A stretch of DNA of 64,000 nucleotides from an uncultured Muribaculaceae bacterium (GTDB lineage: Bacteria; Bacteroidota; Bacteroidia; Bacteroidales; Muribaculaceae). The stretch lies in NCBI GenBank assembly GCA_910586455.1, contig CAJUHX010000002.1:1-64000 (forward strand). The letters run 5' to 3'. Below the pieces are notes generated by a model, which was not told where the DNA came from, ran no database searches, and worked only from the letters and a program-made list of their open reading frames with translations. This document shows positions 50,359 to 59,695 of the stretch, one piece after another. Numbering within the stretch: position 1 is the first letter of the stretch; each line of letters opens with the position of its first letter. Position numbers and translations under genes: made by a program.

Positions 50359-51954
50359 TCAAATCCTCAAAATTCGTTCAAATCCAATATCGTGAACAAA
50401 CTGCTCATCGTGGCTGACTAAAAGCAATGTACCTTTATAACTCTTCAGTGTATCCGCCAATATATCCATACTTGATATGTCAATGTTATTGGTTGGCTCA
50501 TCTGCAATGATTATATCAGGGGTATTTTCAGAAATGAGCAAACGGCATAAAGCCAATTTCATCCTCTCGCCCCCACTAAGGCATGCGCACTTTTTATCCC
50601 ATGTCGAAGCTGTAAACAGAAAGCGATTCAAAAGCATTTTCAGTTCATGTTCAAGCTTTTTGGTATTACAGGTTTCCAACAAACCATATACCGTCTGTTC
50701 ATTGTCAACACACGAATATTCTTGGTCAAGGTATAGAATATTCAGTGGATTGTTACACCATACTTCCCCATCAGCAGGTTGCAATATTCCGGCTATCAGT
50801 TTGAGCAGAGTACTTTTACCGCTCCCGTTATCGCCTTGCAGCCATATGCGTTCACCGCTGTAAATGGATAAATTCAGAGGAGAATCTTGCCACAGGACAT
50901 CCCGACCGTCATATCCATATGTCACGTCTACAGCTTCCACCAGCCGTTTACTGCCGGGCAAGTTTGAGTTACCAATATTAATTTTCATTGCTGTACATTT
51001 GGAGATGGATGTCCGTATTTCATTTAACTCCTGATTCATGCCTTGCAGTTTTTCTTGCTGCACTTTGTTCAGACGGGAGGTTGACGCTTCCGACCTGTTG
51101 CGTAGATTTCCCATGGCAATACGGGCCACGCATTGTTTTGAACTCTGCTTCTCACCTCTTGAAGCATGCTTTTGCTGCCGTTCCATTGTTTTCTGTGCCA
51201 GTTTTTCGGCTTTTACCAACTCTTCTTGCCGGTTTTGCAGACGGGCTACTTTGGCTGCTGTTTCTGCATCAACGGTTTCTTTATATTCCTGGTAACTCAT
51301 TGGATAGAATTGCATGCCTTCGGAAGACATTTCGTAGATAACCGACAGCATGTTTAATAGCATCCTGTCGTGACTGACAATGATTGTAGTGCTGTTTGTC
51401 GTATGAATAAATTCATATAACAATGCCCGTCCTTTTATATCCAGATGGTTGGTCGGCTCATCCATCAAGACAATGGAAGGATGATAAATATCGAGTCCGG
51501 ACAAGAACACCTTTGTTTTTTCACCGCCGCTAAGTGAACTCATCAGCATATCGGAAGTTATATAGCCAATATCCCATTTGACAAATGCCTCAAATACACG
51601 TTCTTGAATATCCCATTCATCATCAAGGACCGCAAAGTCCTCCTCAGTGCCGCAACCGTCCAAAATGACAGAAAGCGCGTGCATTTTAGCTGCTACGCCT
51701 AACGTTTCGCCAACAGTCTTGTCATTGAATTGACCAAAATGTTGCGGTATCATATAAGGAGTATCATCGCACGACACTTTTCCGGTTGCAGGAGCAATCA
51801 GACCGGATAATATTTTCAAAAGGGTTGATTTACCGATACCATTATTTCCCACAATGGCACATTTATCTCCCGGAAATATGGAAAAACTTATATCTTGGAA
51901 TAGAATGTCTTTATCGGGATGGACATAAGACAAGCCTTGAACTTGTAAGCTCAT
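50359..51954 (-). CDS. ABC-F family ATPase (possible ribosomal protection)
   Basis: 532 residues from the ATG at 51954; an in-frame ATG at 52011 would add 19 hydrophobic residues that look like leader. Two ABC modules: Walker A G-N-N-G-I-G-K-S-T-L-L and G-D-N-G-S-G-K-S-T-L-L, signatures L-S-G-G-E-K-T and L-S-G-G-E-R-M, each with D-E-P-T-N. The interdomain linker (P-tRNA interaction motif) is ~80 residues, basic and Gln-rich (E-R-Q-Q-K-H-A-S-R-G-E-K-Q-S-S-K-Q). It has no membrane domain. GC is clearly lower than neighbours, suggesting transfer. Some ABC-F proteins displace antibiotics; whether this one does is unknown. Confidence 0.9.
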   Translation of the reverse strand: MSLQVQGLSYVHPDKDILFQDISFSIFPGDKCAIVGNNGIGKSTLLKILSGLIAPATGKVSCDDTPYMIPQHFGQFNDKTVGETLGVAAKMHALSVILDGCGTEEDFAVLDDEWDIQERVFEAFVKWDIGYITSDMLMSSLSGGEKTKVFLSGLDIYHPSIVLMDEPTNHLDIKGRALLYEFIHTTNSTTIIVSHDRMLLNMLSVIYEMSSEGMQFYPMSYQEYKETVDAETAAKVARLQNRQEELVKAEKLAQKTMERQQKHASRGEKQSSKQCVARIAMGNLRNRSEASTSRLNKVQQEKLQGMNQELNEIRTSISKCTAMKINIGNSNLPGSKRLVEAVDVTYGYDGRDVLWQDSPLNLSIYSGERIWLQGDNGSGKSTLLKLIAGILQPADGEVWCNNPLNILYLDQEYSCVDNEQTVYGLLETCNTKKLEHELKMLLNRFLFTASTWDKKCACLSGGERMKLALCRLLISENTPDIIIADEPTNNIDISSMDILADTLKSYKGTLLLVSHDEQFVHDIGFERILRI

Positions 51955-52080
51955 AATTATTTGCAAGTGTTTATGATGTAAAAAACAAAAAATAAACCAC
52001 ACACCGAACATAAACTTGTTCGTTTCAAGAAATGAAATGTGTATGTCTTCTTCTTTTTACATGTTTGCAAATATTTTTTG

Positions 52081-52111
52081 CAAAGGTAAAACTTATATTC
52101 GACAATGCAAA
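52081..52111 (-). promoter_or_regulatory. Predicted promoter of the ABC-F gene
   Basis: Read leftwards: TTTG (52108-52111), 19-nt spacer, TACCTTTG (52081-52088). The transcript would have a ~120-nt leader before 51954, containing a minimal ATG-TAA start-stop (52062-52057). Confidence 0.65.
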
Positions 52112-52268
52112 AAATAATTCCGGAAATATCGTGGATGCTTCCTCTCCGGGGAGGGCAGCGCAAATATACGCTTTAAAACAACTACATATAATTATAGCTC
52201 CGGCAAATATTGGCAGCTTATTTACAAGCACTTACAGAAAACAATGCGCTACATTTACACCCACCGAG

Positions 52269-52300
52269 GTTGACGGCCGCTCTTTCATTGGCTAATTTTG
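52269..52300 (+). promoter_or_regulatory. Predicted promoter of the GH31 gene
   Basis: GTTG (52269-52272), 20-nt spacer, TAATTTTG (52293-52300), about 38 bp before the ATG at 52339. The rest of 51955-52338 holds the ABC-F leader and no further gene. Confidence 0.5.
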
Positions 52301-52338
52301 CAACGAATTGCAAAACCAATCACAAATACCGAAAACTA

Positions 52339-54686
52339 ATGTTTGATACCCTTGAATCTGCCGGAAAGATGGGCGCTGCGTTATGCGCCGCTGCAATCAC
52401 TTTTTCGGCTTCGGCCTTAAATCCTGTGGCACTCCCCGAAGCTACTGTAACTTCGGGGAATGCCCGTTTTACTGTTCTGACTCCGGAAATGATCCGAATA
52501 GAGTTCAGCGACATGGGCGTGTTTGAAGACCGCCCGACTTTTACTGTGCAGAACCGCGAAAGTCGGCGGTTCCTGAGTTTGAAACTTCGGAAGACAATGA
52601 GTTTTTTTATTTGTCGACCGACCGCGTACAGCTGAAGTACCGCAAGGGCAGTAATCCGCACACTGTGCCGGCTTCGCCCGATAATCTGTCGATAAGTCTG
52701 ATGCACGGCGGTCGTTCGGTGCTGTGGTATCCCGGCAAACCCGACCCGCTGAACCTCAAGGGCACCTGCCGCACTCTCGACGGCAGCAACGGCAACAATA
52801 AGATATCGGAAATGGAGCCGGGCCTGATTTCGCGCTCGGGCTGGGCGATAATCGACGACTCGCCCACGGCTGTCCGCGCCGACGGCAGCAAGTCGTTCCC
52901 TATGGAATATAATGCCGAAGTGGGGTTTGAGTGGTGGACCAACCCGGCTGACCCGCATGCCATGGATATTTACTTCCTGGGCTACGGTTCGAACTATAAA
53001 AAGGCTCTGAAAGATTTCACTACCATCGCCGGCTACATTCCTCTGCCTCCGGACTATGTGTTCGGCTACTGGTACAGCAAGTATGCCTCGTATTCAGCCG
53101 ACGACTACCGCCTGATTATGACCGACCTGGAGGAGAACAATATACCTGCCGATGTGATGATTCTCGACATGGACTGGCACTGGAACGGCGACCCGTCCAG
53201 CCAATCGGGTGGCCGAGGCGGCTGGACGGGCTGGTCGTGGAACACCAATCTGATTCCACAACCCAAGGAGCTGCTCAAGGAAATCCACGACCGCAATTTC
53301 AAGATTGCCCTGAACCTGCACCCCGCCGACGGCGTGAACAAGAGTGAGTCGCCTCAATATTTCGAAGCCATGAACGGCGAACTCGGCGAAAAGTACCTCA
53401 ATGGCGACAATATTGCCTGGGCGCTCGATTACAGCGACTTCACCAAGTCGTTCTTCAGCAATGTGATACGCGACCACGAAAGCGAAGGCGTAGACTTCTG
53501 GTGGCTCGACTGGCAGCAACACCTCACCAGCCACCATACTCCGGGGCTTGGCCAGACTTTCTGGTGCAACCACGTGTTCTTCAACGATATGGCTGCGAAC
53601 CGTCCCGACCACCGTCCGGTGATATTCCACCGCTGGGGCGGCCTGGGAAGCCACCGATATCAGATTGGTTTTTCTGGCGACGCGCTCATCAATTTCCCAA
53701 CCCTTGCGTTCCAGCCCTACTTTACCGCCACGGCATCGAATGTGGGCTACGCATTCTGGGGCCACGACCTTGGCGGCCATGCCTTTACCGACGAAAAGAC
53801 TGTCAACGACCCCGAACTGGTGCTGCGCTGGATACAGTTCGGCGTATTCTCCCCGATATTCCGCACACATGCCACCAAGGACGACCGCATTGAACGCCGT
53901 ATCTGGAAGTTCTCCAATTTCCCCTCGATGCTCAAGGCCGTACAATTACGCTACGCCCTATTCCCCTATATATACACTGCTGCACGCCAGACTTTTGACA
54001 GCGGTCTGGGCATGTGTCGCCCGATGTACTACGAGTATCCCGACTGCGAGGAGGCCTACCGATACAGCGGTCAGTACTTCTTCGGCGACAATATCCTCGT
54101 GGCACCTGTGACCGAAGCCGCCACCGGCGGAAAAAGCCTGAAGGAAATATGGTTTCCCGAAGGCAGCTGGTACTGTGTGCCCACCGGCAAGATGATTGAG
54201 GGACCGTGTGTAGCCACCCTTGAATTCGGCCCCGAGGATATTCCATACTTCTACCGTGCAGGCGCCATGATACCGTTGAACCCGGCTACTGTGAAGAATG
54301 TAACCGAACGCCCCGCCGAACTGATACTCGACGTAACCGCAGGCACCGGAGGCAGCGGACTGTTGTACGAGGACTCGGGCGACAACCCCGACTACGCCAC
54401 CGTGTACGCCACCACTGCGCTGAATCACCGCGTGGAAGGCCGCCGCGAGCACTATATCATCGAAGGCCGCCAAGGCTGTGCCGACGGTCTGCGGGCCGAA
54501 CGCGCCTACACCGTACGCATCTACAACTCAAACATGCCGCTGGCTGTGTCGCTTGACGGCTCGGATGTAGAGGCTGCCGACTGGCAGTATGATGCCGCCT
54601 GCCGCTGCCTGACAGTGAAACTTCCCTCGGCTCCCTGCAGCATGGTGCGCACTCTGAGTGTCGAATACTCCATCACTTCGGTGTGA
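52339..54686 (+). pseudogene. GH31 alpha-glucosidase-type hydrolase, broken by a single-base frameshift
   Basis: From the ATG at 52339 the frame gives a signal-like N-terminus and F-T-V-Q-N-R, then shifts near 52558. The other frame continues A-V-P-E-F-E-T-S-E-D-N-E-F-F-Y-L-S-T-D-R without gap and runs to 54686. One extra A in the A-run at 52559-52561 would restore the gene, so a sequencing/assembly error or recent mutation is likely. The GH31 barrel has V-M-I-L-D-M-D-W-H-W-N-G, G-V-D-F-W-W-L-D-W-Q (catalytic Asp), H-R-W-G-G-L-G-S-H-R-Y and F-R-T-H-A-T-K-D. It would release glucose from alpha-glucans, likely periplasmic. First gene of the second Sus-like locus. Confidence 0.85.
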
Positions 54687-54741
54687 GATTGATTATGTTT
54701 AGCCGGACACCCCGCCGCCGGCGGGGTGTCTTAACACTTTT

Positions 54742-54775
54742 AGCGCCTGTTTAACAATAAGAGCCCGTTCAATAA
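54742..54775 (+). repeat. Two variant copies of the dispersed intergenic motif
   Basis: AGCGCCTGTTTAACAATA followed by AGAGCCCGTTCAATAAT, immediately before the -33 box of the SusR-like gene. Related to 26465, 38022 and 47805. Confidence 0.4.
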
Positions 54776-54807
54776 TTTGACCTTTGCGAAAAAACTTCGT
54801 AACTTTG
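54776..54807 (+). promoter_or_regulatory. Predicted promoter of the SusR-like regulator
   Basis: TTTG (54776-54779), 20-nt spacer, TAACTTTG (54800-54807). The ATG at 54816 follows within 8 bp, so transcription would begin close to or at the start codon. Confidence 0.75.
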
Positions 54808-54815
54808 CCGGAAGA

Positions 54816-56483
54816 ATGAGATTAGGCATATACATACTTACGTTCTTCTGCGCTTTGATGGCGGCCCACGCAGCCTCCAGGGCCAAGAGTACAACTGATT
54901 CTTTGATGAAGCAGTTGGACAGTGTCATAGCCATGCGGCCTGAGTACCAACGGCTGAAAGAACAGCGGCTCGACTCGCTTCATGCCGAATTCCGCATGTG
55001 CGACGACTCGGAGCGCCGCTTTGACTTGCTCAATGAGCTGTTCAACGAATATCTTCCGTTCATTTCCGATTCGGCATACGCCATAACTCTGCGCCAGGAG
55101 AAGCTGGCACGCGACCTTGGCGACAGCAACAAGGTGATGAATGCCCTGATGAACCGCGCCAACATTCTCAGCCCCACAGGCATGTACTATGAAACCTTAA
55201 GCATCATCGACTCTATTCGGCTTGAGGATGTACCTGACTATATGCGCCCATACTATTTCCACACCAAGCGCACCGTATACGGCCACCTGGCCGATTATGC
55301 GGCATTCGACAACGAAAAGCGGCGATACAAGACTATTACCGACATGTACCGCGACTCGCTGCTGAGCGTGAACGACCCGGAATCAATGTCGTACGCCCTT
55401 ATCCATGCCGACCAGCTGAACGAAAAAGGGCGTCCGCGCGAGGCTATTGAAATTCTGGAAAACTATATCGCAGGCAATGAACTCGACGAACACAGCCGGG
55501 CCATATGTGCCTGGACTCTCGCTGTAGCGTACGGCATGGCCGGCGACAGCGAGAATCAGAAAAAACAGCTGATACTGTCGGCTATCTCCGACATGAAATC
55601 GGCTGTGCGCGAGTATGTGTCGCTGCGACAGCTGGCTCTGCTGCTTTACAGCGAGGGCGACCTCGACCGCGCATACCGCTTTCTGAACATTGCCGTCGAC
55701 GATGCCGTAAAATGCAACGCCCGCCAGAGGATTATAGAACTCAACAACTGTTATCCGCAGATAAACGCCATATATGTCGACACCGTGCGCCGGCAGCATA
55801 AAAATCTGGTGCGCACCGTTATAATCATTACCGTGCTTATTGTGGCACTGCTGGTACTGCTTTTAGTAATGCGCAAGCAGATGCACCGTATTGCCCATGC
55901 CCGCCGGCAGGAGGAGGAGGCAAACCGGCAGCTGAGCGAACTCAACGGCGAGCTACAGCAGTCGAATCTCCGTCTGGCAGAGGCCTACAACGAGATTTCC
56001 GACATTTCCGAACTGAAGGAAACATACATCAGCAGCTACATGAACCAGTGCCTGTTCTACATTGAGAAACTCGACTCCTATCGCAAGGCCATAGGCAAGC
56101 TGGCCAACAGCGGCAAGAGCGACGACCTGAAGAAGCTGGTGAAATCGTCGGCCATGATCGATGAGGAGCTGAAAGCCTTCTACGACCAGTTCGACCAAAC
56201 CTTCCTGAACCTTTTTCCCTCTTTTGTAGAGGACTTCAACGCGCTGCTGCATCCAAGCGAGCAAATCATACCCAAACGCCCCGATTCTCTCAACCCCGAA
56301 CTGCGCATATACGCCCTGATTCGCCTGGGTATCACCGACTCCGACAAAATCGCGAAATTCCTGCGATATTCACTCACCACAATCTACAACTACCGCACCA
56401 AGGTTCGCAACAAAGCCCTGGGCGACCGCAACTCGCTCGAGGCCGAAGTAATGAACATCAGCCGCCGTCCCAAAGTAGGATAA
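54816..56483 (+). CDS. SusR-like inner-membrane regulator (DUF6377-type)
   Basis: 555 residues from the ATG at 54816, which gives an N-terminal signal helix (R-L-G-I-Y-I-L-T-F-F-C-A-L-M-A-A-H-A). A TPR-like helical periplasmic sensor (to ~345) precedes one membrane helix (T-V-I-I-I-T-V-L-I-V-A-L-L-V-L-L-L-V-M). A cytoplasmic coiled coil follows, and the C-terminus has L-R-I-Y-A-L-I-R-L-G-I-T-D-S-D-K-I-A-K-F-L-R-Y-S-L-T-T-I-Y-N-Y-R-T, an HTH like that of SusR. SusR of B. thetaiotaomicron senses maltose/starch fragments and switches on the sus genes. It should act on the downstream SusC/D operon. Confidence 0.85.
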   Translation: MRLGIYILTFFCALMAAHAASRAKSTTDSLMKQLDSVIAMRPEYQRLKEQRLDSLHAEFRMCDDSERRFDLLNELFNEYLPFISDSAYAITLRQEKLARDLGDSNKVMNALMNRANILSPTGMYYETLSIIDSIRLEDVPDYMRPYYFHTKRTVYGHLADYAAFDNEKRRYKTITDMYRDSLLSVNDPESMSYALIHADQLNEKGRPREAIEILENYIAGNELDEHSRAICAWTLAVAYGMAGDSENQKKQLILSAISDMKSAVREYVSLRQLALLLYSEGDLDRAYRFLNIAVDDAVKCNARQRIIELNNCYPQINAIYVDTVRRQHKNLVRTVIIITVLIVALLVLLLVMRKQMHRIAHARRQEEEANRQLSELNGELQQSNLRLAEAYNEISDISELKETYISSYMNQCLFYIEKLDSYRKAIGKLANSGKSDDLKKLVKSSAMIDEELKAFYDQFDQTFLNLFPSFVEDFNALLHPSEQIIPKRPDSLNPELRIYALIRLGITDSDKIAKFLRYSLTTIYNYRTKVRNKALGDRNSLEAEVMNISRRPKVG

Positions 56484-56595
56484 GCCCTGCTCCGGCCCTG
56501 TTTTACAACTACATTAAATGCCCGTTCATCTTTACCTAACATACTGAACGGCAGTAATATCGCATTTCAAAATCACTACTTTTTAATAATATAGG

Positions 56596-56627
56596 ATTGC
56601 GCGTACGCATATATTGACATAACTTTG
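56596..56627 (+). promoter_or_regulatory. Predicted promoter of the second SusC operon
   Basis: ATTG (56596-56599), 20-nt spacer, TAACTTTG (56620-56627), leader ~60 nt before the ATG at 56693. A SusR-type binding site would be expected upstream in 56484-56595, but I see no clear repeat there. Confidence 0.65.
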
Positions 56628-56692
56628 CAGCCGACTTCTGTCAGGTAAACAGAAATAACAAACCAATCATACCTAATTTAATATCACGAACA

Positions 56693-59674
56693 ATGATTAA
56701 GTGCAATTTATCTATCCGGCACCTGCTACCGCTGCTTGTGATTCTCATGGGATTTCAGCTTAGCCTGGCCCAGAAGATGAACATCACCGGCACTGTTACC
56801 GACCCGGAAGGCGAGCCTCTGATAGGGGTAAGCGTAACCGTGGCAGGCACACAGCAGGGCGTAACCTCTGACTTAGACGGCAACTACTCTATAAGCGCCG
56901 ACTCTAAGGGTAAACTCCGTTTCTCATACATAGGTTACAAAACCGAGGAAGTGGCCGTAAGCGGCCGAAACGTAATCAATGTGAAAATGAATGAGGACTC
57001 CGAGATACTCAGCGAAGTTGTTGTAATCGGCTACGGTACCATGGACAAACGCGAACTTACCTCGGCAATCTCGCACGTGGGCGAAAAAGACTTCCTGAGC
57101 GTCAGCAGCCTCGACCCATCGATGATGATTCAGGGCAAGGTGCCCGGCGTGTCGATAACCAATACCGGCGCGGGCGACCCCAACAACCAGGCCAGCATTC
57201 AGATTCGCGGCGTAAGCTCTCGCTCGGCTGGCCTCGGCCCGCTGATTGTAATCGACGGCGTACCCGGCGGCAACCTCACCAACATCAACCCCAATGATAT
57301 TGCCAGCTTCGACGTGCTCAAAGACGGCGCCGCATCGGCCATATACGGCACACGTGGCTCCAACGGCGTAATTCTCGTAACCACCAAGAAGGGCAGTAAG
57401 GACGGTTCAACCCACACCTCGTACTCAGGCACCGTGGCATGGGATTTCGCACAGCGCGAACTCAACATGATGAACGCACAGGACTACCGCGAGGTACGTC
57501 TGGGCTGGGGCGACCGCGGTGTTGACCTGGGAGGCAATGTCGACTGGCTCGACGCCGTAACACGCACCGGCTTCACCACCCAGCATACCTTGACCGTAAG
57601 CGGCGGCAACGAGCGCAGCAACTACCGCGTGAGCGCCGACTACCGCAACGCCAACGGCATCGACCTGCGCAGCGACCGCGAGGAATACGGCGCCCGCGCA
57701 TCGGTGATGCACACCACCAAGGGAGGCCTGTTTACTGTAAACCTCAACGTGGCACCGCGTATAATATACCGCAACAATGCCGACTGGAGCGTGTTCTGCA
57801 ATGCAATCGAGGCGAACCCCACCACTCCGCTGATGAACCCCGAGAATCCAAATCAGTACTATAACTTTCAGGGCCAGGTTGTGAGCAGCAATCCCGTGGA
57901 ACTGATGAAGCTGGAAAAAGACCAGGCAGACACTAAACTCCTCGACTGGGACGGCACCATCAAACTCAATCTGTTGCCGCTGTTCGCTCCCGACTCAAAC
58001 CAGACCCTCTCGACCCAGGTGATGTTCGCCGACCACCAGTACAGCAACAACAATACCTGGTTCCGTCCATCGACCTCCACCCTGGCAATCAACGGCGGCT
58101 ACGACGGCGAAGGCAGCCGCTCATACAGCAAAGAGCGTCAGTACGTGCTCGAATGGCTCACCAACTGGAGCGGCAGCTTCAACAACCATAATATCAAAGC
58201 CATGGCGGGCTATTCATACCAGTACTCGCAGTACTCCGGCTTCAGCGCCTGGAACAAAGACTTCCCCAACGACGGCCTCGGCTCCGACAACCTCGGCTCG
58301 GGCGAACTGGCCAAGGAGGAAGGCGAAGTGCTGATGAGCAGCTATAAGAACGACGCCAAGCTTATCAGCTTCTTCGGACGCGTAAGCTATGATTATGACG
58401 GCAAATATCTGTTCACAGCATCGCTGCGCCACGAAGGCTCGTCGAAATTCGGCGAAAACCACAAGTGGGGCAACTTCCCCGCAGTGAGCGCCGGATGGCG
58501 TATATCGCAGGAAGAATTCATGCGCGACATCGACTGGATCAACGACCTGAAAATACGAGGCGACTACGGCGAAACCGGCAATCAAGACTTTGGCAGCTAC
58601 CTGTCGCTCAACACCATGACCGGCTTCGGATACTACTTCTACAACGGCAAGTACTTTCAGGTATGGGGCCCGTCGAAGAACGTCAACCCCGACCTGCGAT
58701 GGGAAAAAGGCAAGAACTGGAACGTGGGTATCGACTTCTCGATGTTCAACAACCGCTTCTACGGCTCGCTCAATTACTTCAACCGCCGCCAGCAGGACCT
58801 GCTGGGCAACTACAAGGTGTCGGTTCCGCCCTTCCTGTTCGACGAAACCTTCGTGAACGTGGGCACCATGAAGAACACCGGCTTTGAGTTCGACCTGAGC
58901 TTCAACGCAGTACAGACCAAGGACTTCGACTATAACTTCAATGTTATCGGCACCTGGATGAGCAACAAGTTCGTTGACTTCAGCAACTCGCAGTACATTG
59001 GACAGGACTTCTACAACGTATGCGACACCGGCGACCCCTATCCGTACTATAACCTGCAGCGCATCGAAAAGGGCCAGTCGCTTGGCAACTTCTTCATGTG
59101 GAAATACGCCGGCATCACCACCGACGGCGAATGGCTCGTTTACGACAAGGACGGCGACATAATCCGCGCCGCTCAGGCCTCCGAGGCCGACCGCCGGGTG
59201 GTAGGCAACGGCATGCCCAAGTTCACCATGTCGACCGGCCATAACTTCCGCTACCGCAACTTCGACCTGGCTCTGTTCTTCCGCGGCGCCTTCGGTTTCG
59301 ATATCTTCAACATCCACGACTTCTACTACGGCACCCGCAATTTCTCGGGCAATGTGCTCTGCAAGGCTTATGGCAAAAACTTCGATATCAACCCCGATGA
59401 GAATCCGGTGGTAAGCGACTACTTTCTTGAGCGCGGCGACTACTTCAAGCTCGACATGATTACCCTGGGCTACACACTGCCTCTGGAAAAATGCCGCTTT
59501 GCTAACCGCCTGCGTGTGTATGGTACAATGAAGAATGTGTTCACCATCACCAAATTCAGCGGTGTTGACCCATCGACCTATCAGGTCAACGGACTCACCC
59601 CGGGTGCTCAGGGCTCGCGTTCGTACTATCCTTCTACCCGCCAGCTGATAATAGGCGTAACACTGGATTTCTAA
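56693..59674 (+). CDS. SusC/RagA-family TonB-dependent transporter (second system)
   Basis: 993 residues: signal peptide ending L-S-L-A-Q, carboxypeptidase-like domain (I-T-G-T-V-T-D-P-E-G-E-P-L-I-G-V-S-V), plug motifs E-V-V-V-I-G-Y-G-T-M-D-K-R-E-L-T-S-A-I, I-Q-I-R-G-V-S-S-R-S, I-V-I-D-G-V-P-G-G and A-I-Y-G-T-R-G-S-N-G-V-I-L-V-T-T-K-K-G. The barrel ends R-Q-L-I-I-G-V-T-L-D-F. It takes up oligosaccharides released at the surface. Distinct from the first SusC in plug and length. Confidence 0.96.
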   Translation: MIKCNLSIRHLLPLLVILMGFQLSLAQKMNITGTVTDPEGEPLIGVSVTVAGTQQGVTSDLDGNYSISADSKGKLRFSYIGYKTEEVAVSGRNVINVKMNEDSEILSEVVVIGYGTMDKRELTSAISHVGEKDFLSVSSLDPSMMIQGKVPGVSITNTGAGDPNNQASIQIRGVSSRSAGLGPLIVIDGVPGGNLTNINPNDIASFDVLKDGAASAIYGTRGSNGVILVTTKKGSKDGSTHTSYSGTVAWDFAQRELNMMNAQDYREVRLGWGDRGVDLGGNVDWLDAVTRTGFTTQHTLTVSGGNERSNYRVSADYRNANGIDLRSDREEYGARASVMHTTKGGLFTVNLNVAPRIIYRNNADWSVFCNAIEANPTTPLMNPENPNQYYNFQGQVVSSNPVELMKLEKDQADTKLLDWDGTIKLNLLPLFAPDSNQTLSTQVMFADHQYSNNNTWFRPSTSTLAINGGYDGEGSRSYSKERQYVLEWLTNWSGSFNNHNIKAMAGYSYQYSQYSGFSAWNKDFPNDGLGSDNLGSGELAKEEGEVLMSSYKNDAKLISFFGRVSYDYDGKYLFTASLRHEGSSKFGENHKWGNFPAVSAGWRISQEEFMRDIDWINDLKIRGDYGETGNQDFGSYLSLNTMTGFGYYFYNGKYFQVWGPSKNVNPDLRWEKGKNWNVGIDFSMFNNRFYGSLNYFNRRQQDLLGNYKVSVPPFLFDETFVNVGTMKNTGFEFDLSFNAVQTKDFDYNFNVIGTWMSNKFVDFSNSQYIGQDFYNVCDTGDPYPYYNLQRIEKGQSLGNFFMWKYAGITTDGEWLVYDKDGDIIRAAQASEADRRVVGNGMPKFTMSTGHNFRYRNFDLALFFRGAFGFDIFNIHDFYYGTRNFSGNVLCKAYGKNFDINPDENPVVSDYFLERGDYFKLDMITLGYTLPLEKCRFANRLRVYGTMKNVFTITKFSGVDPSTYQVNGLTPGAQGSRSYYPSTRQLIIGVTLDF

Positions 59675-59695
59675 TCTTAAATCTAAGAGTGAACA

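Noticed and set aside
52555..52565. Programmed -1 frameshift in GH31
   Set aside because: No slippery heptamer with matching re-pairing and no evident downstream pseudoknot; a one-base deletion explains it more simply.
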